From Streptomyces qinzhouensis (GTDB lineage Bacteria; Actinomycetota; Actinomycetes; Streptomycetales; Streptomycetaceae), in the NCBI RefSeq assembly GCF_007856155.1, contig NZ_CP042266.1, positions 4,092,001 to 4,156,000 on the forward strand: a stretch of DNA of 64,000 nucleotides, given 5' to 3'. The position numbers were made by a program, and so were the translations under genes. The notes below the pieces were generated by a model, which saw only the letters and a list, made by a program, of their open reading frames with translations, was not told the origin of the DNA and searched no databases. Positions 58,168 to 64,000 of this stretch are shown in pieces. The number at the start of each line of letters is the position of its first letter. The first letter of the stretch is position 1.

Positions 58168-60830
58168 GAGACGGTACGAGGGCCCCCGGCACGGCCCCGC
58201 AGGACGCGGGCGCCGACGGAGGGGGCCCGGGCGGGGACGCTCCGGCGGACGACACGGCCACCGCGGCCCTGGACGGCACAGCCGCGGTGACGCCCGCGGG
58301 GGGCGCGGCCACCGTAGGGAGGCCCGCCGACGGCGCGGAAGCCGGGGAGATCCGGCTCAGTGTCGTCGTCCCCGCCTACAACGAGGCCGAACGCCTGCTG
58401 CCTACCCTCCGCGCCGTCCGCGACCACCTCGACGCCGACCCCGGCCGCTGGGGCCCCTGGGAGCTGATCGTTGTCGACGACGGCTCCACCGACGACACCG
58501 CGGCCGTCGCCCGCACCGCCGCCGCCGACGACCCCCGCATCCAGGTCGTCACCACCCCCCACAACCGCGGCAAGGGCCACGCCCTGCGCCAGGGCGTCCT
58601 CGCCTCCTACGGCCGCCGGGTCCTCGTCACCGACGCCGATCTGGCCACCCCCGTCGAGGAGCTGGACCAGCTCGACGCACTGCTCACCGCCGAGGACGCG
58701 GCCGCGGTCATCGGCTCCCGCGCCCATCCCGACTCCCTGATCGACGTCCACCAGTGGCGCGGCCGGGAGTGGCTCGGCCGCGCCGGAAATCTGCTGATAC
58801 GGGCTGTCGCCGTGCCCGGGCTGCGGGACACCCAGTGCGGCTTCAAACTCTTCGACGGCGAACGGGCCCGCGCCGCCTTCGCCGCCTCCGTACTCGACGG
58901 CTGGGCCATCGACGTGGAGATCCTCCGCCACTTCCGCCGCTCGGACTGGTCCGTGGTGGAGGCGCCGGTGCGCTGGTCGCACCGGTCCGGCTCCAAGGTC
59001 GGACCGCTGGACTACGTCCGAGTCCTCGGCGAGCTCGTGAAACTGCGGACCGCCGCCGTGAACCGGACCGACCTCCTCGTCGGGCTGGCGTTCTGCCTGG
59101 TGTCCTTCATCCTCTACAAGGACCTCTGGGCCGATCTCGACCGCGGCTATCTGAAGGACGCCGGGCAGGACCAGAACCAGTGGGAGTGGTTCTTCGCGGT
59201 CACCGCCGACAACGTCGTCAACTTCCGCAACCCCCTCTTCACCCATGCCCAGAACGCCCCCGACGGGGTCAATCTGATGGCGAACACGGTGATGCTCGGG
59301 CTCTCCGTACCCCTCACCCCCGTCACCCTCCTCCTCGGCCCCCCCGTCACCTGGGCCATCGTCCTCACCTTCGGCCTCACCGCCACCGCCATCGCCTGGT
59401 ACTGGCTGATCGTCCGCCGGATCACGGGACCCGCGGCCAGGGCCCGGGCGGGTGCCGGGGCCGCGGGCAACGGACATCGCTGGGCCGCCGCCCTCGGTGC
59501 CGCCGTCGCCGCCCTGGCGCCGCCGATGATCTCCCACGGCAACGCCCACCCCAACTTCCTCGTCCTGTTCGTGATCCCCCTCCTCATCGACCGGGCGCTC
59601 CGGCTCTGCGAGGGCCGCCGGGTGGTCCGCGACGGGATCGTGCTCGGGCTGCTGGCCGCGTACCAGATCTTCATCGGCGAGGAGCCGCTGCTGCTCGCGG
59701 CCATGGGCATGCTGCTCTTCGCGCTCTTCTACGCCCTGCTGGACCGCGAGGCCGCCCGCCGCTCCTGGCGGCCCCTGCTGCGCGGCACCGGAATCGGGCT
59801 GGCCGTCTGTCTGCCGCTCGTCGCCGGGCCGCTGGCCTGGCAGTTCTTCGGCCCGCAGAGCTACTCGGGGGTGCTGCACGGCGCCGAGACGTTCAACAGC
59901 CCCCGGGCCTTCCTCGAATTCGCCGGCCGCTCCCTGTTCGGCACGGACGAGCGCGCCGACCCACTGGCGATGAACCGTACCGAGCAGAACGCCTTCTACG
60001 GCTGGCCGCTGATCGCGCTCGTCGCGGGCATCGTGATCCAGTGGTGGCACCGCACCCTGATCGCCGCCCTGGCCCTGACCGCCGGGACCGCGGCGCTGCT
60101 CTCCCTCGGCGCGGAGATTCCGGTTCCGCTCACCGACCTCACCGTGCCCGGCCCCTGGGCGCCGCTCGGCAAGGCACCGCTGCTGGAGGCCGTCATCGAA
60201 TCGCGGGTGGCGATGATCTGCGCGCCCGCCCTCGGGATGATCCTCGCGGTGGCGGCCGTACGGTTCGCGGAACCGCCCCTGCGGACGGTACGCGTCCTGG
60301 GCGCCGCGGCCCTGACGGCGGCGCTGCTCCCCATCGTTCCCACGCCCTATCCGGTACGGGAGCGGAGCGCCGTCCCCGCCTTCGTCACCGACGGCACCTA
60401 CCGCGACTATCTGGGCCCCGGCGAGTCGATGGTGGTCGTGCCGCTGCCGAGCCCCGGCGGTGCCGACGCCCTGCACTGGCAGTCCACGACAGGCTTCCGC
60501 TTCCCGATCGCCGGGGGCTACTTCATGGGGCCCTGGGGCCCGGACGACCTCGGGATCTACGGTGCGGTGCCCCGCCATACGGCGAATCTGCTGAACGAGG
60601 TGCGCGACTCCGGCCGGATCCCGGACATCGGCCCGCTCCAGCGCGAGCAGGCGCGCGCCGATCTGGCGGACTGGCGGGCGGGCGTGGTGGTCCTGCCGCC
60701 GCAGTACAACGAGGAGCCGCTCCAAGCCGCCCTGGAGGCGCTGCTGGAGCGGCCCGGGAAGTGGGACGGCGGGGTGCTGGTGTGGGATGTGGGGGACCTG
60801 GCACGGCAGGGACGGGCGGGCCCGGGGTGA
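58164..60830 (+). CDS. GT2 glycosyltransferase fused to large membrane domain
   Basis: An 888-residue protein. After a 65-residue disordered start, residues about 68-310 form an ALG5/DPG-synthase-like GT2 domain: SVVVPAYNEAERLLPTL, VVDDGSTDDTAAVARTAA, metal DxD in VTDADLATP near 156, and DTQCGFKLFDGERARAAF. From about residue 310 come about ten helices (LLVGLAFCLVSFILYKDLWA; MLGLSVPLTPVTLLLGPPVT) and a final soluble domain. The GT2 part should load glucose or mannose on polyprenyl phosphate; the membrane part resembles GT-C enzymes that would use it. Both steps may thus be in one chain. ATG 58164 overlaps the GntR stop. Confidence 0.8.
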   Translation: MRDGTRAPGTAPQDAGADGGGPGGDAPADDTATAALDGTAAVTPAGGAATVGRPADGAEAGEIRLSVVVPAYNEAERLLPTLRAVRDHLDADPGRWGPWELIVVDDGSTDDTAAVARTAAADDPRIQVVTTPHNRGKGHALRQGVLASYGRRVLVTDADLATPVEELDQLDALLTAEDAAAVIGSRAHPDSLIDVHQWRGREWLGRAGNLLIRAVAVPGLRDTQCGFKLFDGERARAAFAASVLDGWAIDVEILRHFRRSDWSVVEAPVRWSHRSGSKVGPLDYVRVLGELVKLRTAAVNRTDLLVGLAFCLVSFILYKDLWADLDRGYLKDAGQDQNQWEWFFAVTADNVVNFRNPLFTHAQNAPDGVNLMANTVMLGLSVPLTPVTLLLGPPVTWAIVLTFGLTATAIAWYWLIVRRITGPAARARAGAGAAGNGHRWAAALGAAVAALAPPMISHGNAHPNFLVLFVIPLLIDRALRLCEGRRVVRDGIVLGLLAAYQIFIGEEPLLLAAMGMLLFALFYALLDREAARRSWRPLLRGTGIGLAVCLPLVAGPLAWQFFGPQSYSGVLHGAETFNSPRAFLEFAGRSLFGTDERADPLAMNRTEQNAFYGWPLIALVAGIVIQWWHRTLIAALALTAGTAALLSLGAEIPVPLTDLTVPGPWAPLGKAPLLEAVIESRVAMICAPALGMILAVAAVRFAEPPLRTVRVLGAAALTAALLPIVPTPYPVRERSAVPAFVTDGTYRDYLGPGESMVVVPLPSPGGADALHWQSTTGFRFPIAGGYFMGPWGPDDLGIYGAVPRHTANLLNEVRDSGRIPDIGPLQREQARADLADWRAGVVVLPPQYNEEPLQAALEALLERPGKWDGGVLVWDVGDLARQGRAGPG

Positions 60831-60870
60831 ACGGATGAACGGGCGGGCCCGGGGTGAACGGGTGAACGGG
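60812..60870. repeat. 27-bp tandem repeat over GT fusion stop codon
   Basis: ACGGGCGGGCCCGGGGTGAA plus CGG(A/G)TGA occurs at 60812-60838 and 60839-60865, with the start of a third copy after it. The first copy contains the TGA stop at 60828-60830. A slipped-strand duplication is likely. Confidence 0.7.
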
Positions 60871-61061
60871 CGCGTCCGGCATGAGTGAGCGGCCGGGCGG
60901 GTACGGACTCGGTCCGGGCTCCGGTCCCGGGCCCCGGTCCCGGGCGGATTCGGAGGCTCCGGCTCCGGGCCGGTCGCGGGGCCGCTCGCGGGGCCGTCTT
61001 CGCCCCGGGCCCGGCGGCGCATAGTCTGGTGCCGTCCCTACCGTGGAGAGCGAGCCCTTCC

Positions 61062-61712
61062 TTGGCCTGTGACCTGTGGCTGGTCCCCCTCGTCGACGTT
61101 CTCTGTCACAGCCCCGACAACCCCTTCGCCGAAGAGCTGGCCTCGTACGACGAGGCGCTGACGGAGGCGGGACTGCCGAATGTGCCCGTGTTCGCGTATA
61201 TGCCCGGGCTCTGCGGAGACGTCGCCCCCGTCGCCGGATTCGACTACGACGCCCTGCACTTCCTGCGCCGCGCCTATCTGCTGCAGCTCTGCGGACTCGC
61301 CGTGACCCCGGTCGACGAACTCGGCGGCGACTACGAACAGCTGCTGGAGATGTTCGAGCCGACGGCCCGGCAGTCGCATCTGGTCTGGCACTACGACCAT
61401 GCGGGCGCCTATGTCCCGGTCGACTTCGCCGCCCCGCTGTCCACCGACGAACTCCTCTCCGGCGGCGGCCCGCTGGGCTCCACCCAGGGGCTGCTACGGG
61501 AACTGGAGTATGTCGCTCCGGCGATCGGCATCGACCCGGCGAACCCGCCCGCCGCGCCCCGGCCCCCGGAGCGGGGCACGGATCTGGAGGAGCCCGCCGG
61601 CCCGATTCCGTACGACGAGAGCCCGTTCGCGCGCGAACGGTACGTCTGGCTCGGACTGCACGCGGCGGCCACCCGCAGCCTCGGCCAGGGCTCGATGATC
61701 GTCTTCAGCTGA
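61062..61712 (+). CDS. Hypothetical protein conserved near recR
   Basis: A 216-residue acidic soluble protein (LWLVPLVDVLCHSPDNPFAE, AEELASYDEALTEAGLPNV, EQLLEMFEPTARQSHLVWHY, RYVWLGLHAAATRSLGQGSM). I do not recognise a family. The ORF is open upstream to 60885, but family-like sequence begins at TTG 61062. A TAGTCT box (61022-61027) and a GGAG (61044-61047) precede it. Its 3' end faces the SLATT gene with only 17 bases between stops. Confidence 0.6.
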   Translation: MACDLWLVPLVDVLCHSPDNPFAEELASYDEALTEAGLPNVPVFAYMPGLCGDVAPVAGFDYDALHFLRRAYLLQLCGLAVTPVDELGGDYEQLLEMFEPTARQSHLVWHYDHAGAYVPVDFAAPLSTDELLSGGGPLGSTQGLLRELEYVAPAIGIDPANPPAAPRPPERGTDLEEPAGPIPYDESPFARERYVWLGLHAAATRSLGQGSMIVFS

Positions 61713-61729
61713 GACCGTCCGGGGGAGGG

Positions 61730-62491
61730 TCAGCGGGGGGACTCCGGCGGGCGCTGGCGCGGCATGTTCGGGCGGGTGCCCGGCGGGAGCCCGGTACGGA
61801 TCCCGGGGCCGTTCGGCTCCGGTCCGCGCGCCGGGGCGGCGCCGGGGCCCGGCAGCGTGCCCGACTGGATCACCAGCGCGTCCGGACCGCCGTGGAAGGA
61901 CCGCATCCAGTCGGCGGTCTCGGCCCGGACCAGCTCCTGGACGTCCTCCGAGAAGCGCCGTAGCACCGCGAGACAGCGCTCCGCGGCCTCGCTCGCGGTG
62001 CCGTCGGTCGGGCCGAGGATCTCCCGTACGCTCTCCGACGCCCAGTCGAATTGCAGCATCTGCAACCGCCGCTGCACGGCCTGCGCGGTCGCCATATTCC
62101 GCATCCACCCCGCGGTGACCCCGAAATAGCGGTCGCAGACATGGCAGGCCGCGCCCAGGAGCAGCGCAAGATAACCCCACCCGGCGGCGCCCGCCAGTTG
62201 ACCGGTCAGGTCCAGCAGGGGGAGGGCGGCCCCGGTGATGGTGCCCAGGGCCGTACCGATCCGCAACAGCCGTCCCGTACGCCGCTTCCAGACCCGGTCC
62301 GCCAGATACCAGTCCACCGTCCGCAGTGCGGCCGTCTCCACCCAGCGGTACAGCTCGTCTAGGCGCTCGGCGGGCTCGCCCCAGTCGCCCAGCGGGAACG
62401 GCCGTCCGGTCAGATCACCGCGTGGCGGTTCGCCCCGTTCGCTCCGCTCCTCCCGGGCCGGGCCCCCGGGCGGCATCTCCGGCTGGCTCAC
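61730..62491 (-). CDS. SLATT-domain membrane protein
   Basis: A 253-residue protein. Residues 40-200 fit the SLATT layout: an amphipathic helix (DELYRWVETAALRTVDWYLA), two helices (LLRIGTALGTITGAALPLLD; GWGYLALLLGAACHVCDRYF) and a long C-terminal helix (MATAQAVQRRLQMLQFDWAS, VLRRFSEDVQELVRAETADW). A Pro/Gly-rich tail follows. SLATT proteins are thought to be pore-forming effectors tied to nucleotide-sensing conflict systems, although the streptomycete copy beside recR may be a housekeeping relative. GTG 62491 follows GGAG by seven bases. Function is inferred from the family. Confidence 0.65.
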   Translation of the reverse strand: MSQPEMPPGGPAREERSERGEPPRGDLTGRPFPLGDWGEPAERLDELYRWVETAALRTVDWYLADRVWKRRTGRLLRIGTALGTITGAALPLLDLTGQLAGAAGWGYLALLLGAACHVCDRYFGVTAGWMRNMATAQAVQRRLQMLQFDWASESVREILGPTDGTASEAAERCLAVLRRFSEDVQELVRAETADWMRSFHGGPDALVIQSGTLPGPGAAPARGPEPNGPGIRTGLPPGTRPNMPRQRPPESPR

Positions 62492-62832
62492 CGGGACACT
62501 CCTCTACGACGTCTCTCCGGCGTTGCTGCCGTGGTCGGCGGTCTGCTCGTGCGCGGTCCGGCGTGCGGTGCGACCTGCGCGCGCGGTGCTGCGGCTCCAT
62601 ACGGGAACGACATGCTCTTTCCTACCGCCGAATGGGGGTTCGTGTGGGGGAAATCCCGGTATTTCCGTCCGCGGAAGGGCCTTGATCGGGAGATGGCCCC
62701 GCAGCTTAGCCCCTCGGGCGGCGGGGTCGCCGCTCGGTGCGGCGGCCCGAACCGGGACCACGTAGGCTCGACGGAGTACCCGTTGTGATGTACGGCGTAC
62801 CCGTTTGTGATGCCGAGATGCCAGGAGTGACC
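62492..62832. other. Intergenic region between SLATT and ybaB
   Basis: No convincing gene is present. GGAAAT-CCCGGT-ATTTCC (62649-62666) is an inverted repeat that could bind a regulator. A TAGGCT box (62763-62768) is the probable -10 of ybaB. Two near-identical direct repeats, GTACCCGTTGTGATG (62776-62790) and GTACCCGTTTGTGATG (62797-62812), then lie in the ybaB leader. Confidence 0.5.
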
Positions 62833-63168
62833 GTGTTTTCCGGTGGTGGCCAGCCCAATATGCAGCAGCTCCTTCAGCAGGCCCAGAAGATGCAGCAGGA
62901 CCTCGCCCTGGCGCAGGAGGAGCTGGCGCGGACCGAGGTCGACGGGCAGGCCGGCGGCGGCCTGGTGAAGGCCACCGTGACCGGCTCCGGCGAGCTGCGT
63001 GCCCTGGTGATCGACCCGAAGGCGGTCGACCCCGAGGACACCGAGACCCTCGCGGACCTCGTGGTCGCCGCCGTGCAGGCCGCGAACGAGAACGCGCAGC
63101 AGCTGGCGCAGCAGAAGCTCGGCCCGCTGACGCAGGGTCTCGGCGGGATGCCGGGTCTGCCGTTCTGA
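62833..63168 (+). CDS. YbaB/EbfC nucleoid-associated protein
   Basis: A 111-residue DNA-binding dimer. [20 protein letters not shown], a long helix to [20 protein letters not shown], and [20 protein letters not shown] define the family, which coats DNA and is usually encoded next to recR, as here. GTG 62833 follows AGGAG by five bases and matches the usual N-terminus ([10 protein letters not shown]); ATG 62818 is five codons upstream and lacks spacing. The C-terminal Gly/Met-rich tail is normal for actinobacteria. Confidence 0.9.
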   Translation: MFSGGGQPNMQQLLQQAQKMQQDLALAQEELARTEVDGQAGGGLVKATVTGSGELRALVIDPKAVDPEDTETLADLVVAAVQAANENAQQLAQQKLGPLTQGLGGMPGLPF

Positions 63169-63357
63169 TCCGGTTTCCGAACCCGTGAGGCGTGCCGGGC
63201 GCGCCGAACGCGCCGGGTCCCCCCTTCCTGGTCTTCTGGACGGGGCGGCTCAGCCACTACGGTGAGACGGGCCGGAAGGATCCCGGGCGACCGGGTGACG
63301 GACCGGCCGGCATTCCGGTCGTACCGCAGCGGTCCGGAGCAGAGGAAAGGCAGTCCG

Positions 63358-63957
63358 TTGTACGAAGGCGTGGTTCAGGATCTGATCGACGAGCTGGGCA
63401 GGCTGCCCGGCGTCGGTCCCAAGAGCGCGCAGCGGATCGCCTTCCACATCCTCCAGGCCGAGCCGACCGATGTACGCCGGCTCGCCCATGCCCTGCTGGA
63501 AGTGAAGGACAAGGTCCGTTTCTGCGCCGTCTGCGGAAACGTCGCCCAGCAGGAGCAGTGCAACATCTGCCGCGATCCGCGCCGCGACCCCGCCGTCATC
63601 TGTGTGGTGGAAGAGTCGAAGGACGTTGTCGCGGTCGAACGGACCCGGGAATTCCGGGGCCGCTATCACGTGCTCGGCGGGGCGATCAGCCCCATTGAGG
63701 GCGTCGGCCCCGACGATCTGCGGATCCGGGAGCTGCTGGCGCGGCTCGCGGACGGCGCGGTCACCGAGCTGATCCTGGCCACGGACCCCAATCTGGAGGG
63801 CGAGGCCACGGCCACCTACCTGGCCCGGATGATCAAACCCATGGGTTTGAAGGTCACCCGGCTGGCCAGTGGTCTCCCTGTGGGGGGAGACTTGGAATAC
63901 GCCGACGAGGTCACGCTGGGACGTGCCTTCGAGGGGAGACGACTTCTCGATGTCTGA
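63358..63957 (+). CDS. recR: Recombination protein RecR
   Basis: A 199-residue ring-forming DNA-repair protein that helps RecF and RecO load RecA at gaps. The helix-hairpin-helix [20 protein letters not shown], the four-Cys zinc finger [16 protein letters not shown] near residue 56, and the Toprim core ([39 protein letters not shown]) are intact. TTG 63358 has GAGGAAAGG eight bases upstream. It ends over the start of the next gene. Confidence 0.96.
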   Translation: MYEGVVQDLIDELGRLPGVGPKSAQRIAFHILQAEPTDVRRLAHALLEVKDKVRFCAVCGNVAQQEQCNICRDPRRDPAVICVVEESKDVVAVERTREFRGRYHVLGGAISPIEGVGPDDLRIRELLARLADGAVTELILATDPNLEGEATATYLARMIKPMGLKVTRLASGLPVGGDLEYADEVTLGRAFEGRRLLDV

Positions 63958-64000
63958 CGCCATGCTGCACGCTGTGAACCAGGACCCCGACGACTTCGCG
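63950..64000 (+). CDS. Partial gene, probable DUF5063 protein
   Basis: Only 17 residues are in the window ([17 protein letters not shown]). It starts eight bases before the recR stop, so translation is coupled. In the Streptomyces genomes I remember, a DUF5063 protein of unknown function with a similar start follows recR. Identification rests on that position and the few residues visible. Confidence 0.5.
   Translation, partial: MSDAMLHAVNQDPDDFA

Noticed and set aside
1..64000. tRNA or rRNA genes
   Set aside because: No cloverleaf with a GTTCGAATC-type T-loop and CCA-like end or rRNA core sequence was seen on reading, though a covariance-model scan was not possible.

Overview
The window is high-GC actinobacterial chromosome, almost certainly Streptomyces. 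Genes are dense, with GTG and TTG starts and GTGA/ATGA stop-start overlaps. Many genes look leaderless, with a TANNNT box 6-8 bases before the start codon. The families are typical of the genus: DUF2617, DUF3151, TerD, ALF-repeat, nSTAND/WD40 and HTH-TPR regulators. The order ybaB-recR, purA, the kynurenine genes, fba and pyrE resembles the conserved core of the Streptomyces chromosome (the SCO3618-SCO3650 region of S. coelicolor, from memory). I see no tRNA, rRNA or CRISPR array.

Left part (1-24.3 kb): a PIG-V-type mannosyltransferase cut by the window edge; a Phd-like/RelE-like toxin-antitoxin pair behind a palindromic operator; a class I aminotransferase; a DUF2617 gene; a membrane spermidine-synthase-like protein; CoxG-like, aldose-epimerase, pyrE and fba genes; a DHA2 efflux pump behind two DnaA boxes; secreted ALF-repeat and unknown proteins; a NarL-type two-component pair; a PLC-like/ricin-B secreted protein; DUF3151; tryptophan dioxygenase, kynureninase and an HGGAW hydrolase, which together form a tryptophan-to-anthranilate route; an NmrA-like reductase, a PPOX protein and a P450.

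Middle part (24.3-46.2 kb): a second two-component pair; a three-unit 152-153 bp tandem repeat with a fourth diverged copy near 42.8 kb; a diacylglycerol-kinase-like protein lacking the usual GGDGT motif; purA; a secreted ricin-B protein; an ABC exporter whose promoter carries a near-perfect SoxR box; a GT39-like membrane protein; a 1324-residue HTH-nSTAND-WD40 protein; a TerD protein; a class III aminotransferase divergent from a DJ-1/MarR operon with two TGACAG-N4-CTGTCA operators; another ricin-B protein; a membrane Ser/Thr kinase and a lipoprotein.

Accessory block (46.2-52.1 kb): five very small genes on the minus strand, four of them with Cys pairs; a divergent 83-residue GntR repressor with an array of octamers repeated every 10 bp between them; an HTH-TPR regulator whose frame contains an internal start with a perfect Shine-Dalgarno and a Tat-type signal; ASCH, GNAT and two Nudix genes; an 11-bp tandem repeat, a 14-bp palindrome and a 23-codon ORF with a strong ribosome site. 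It looks like a mobile-element remnant or a small regulatory/defence island.

Right part (52.2-64 kb): a six-gene transcription unit (paralogous nucleoside diphosphate kinase, unknown, CYTH, HD, unknown 471-residue protein, methyltransferase) ended by a clear terminator. I do not recognise it as a described pathway. It is followed by a GntR/FCD regulator overlapping a giant GT2-membrane fusion, an unknown gene, a SLATT-domain membrane protein, ybaB, recR and the start of a probable DUF5063 gene. Positions and starts were worked out by eye. No database search was run.
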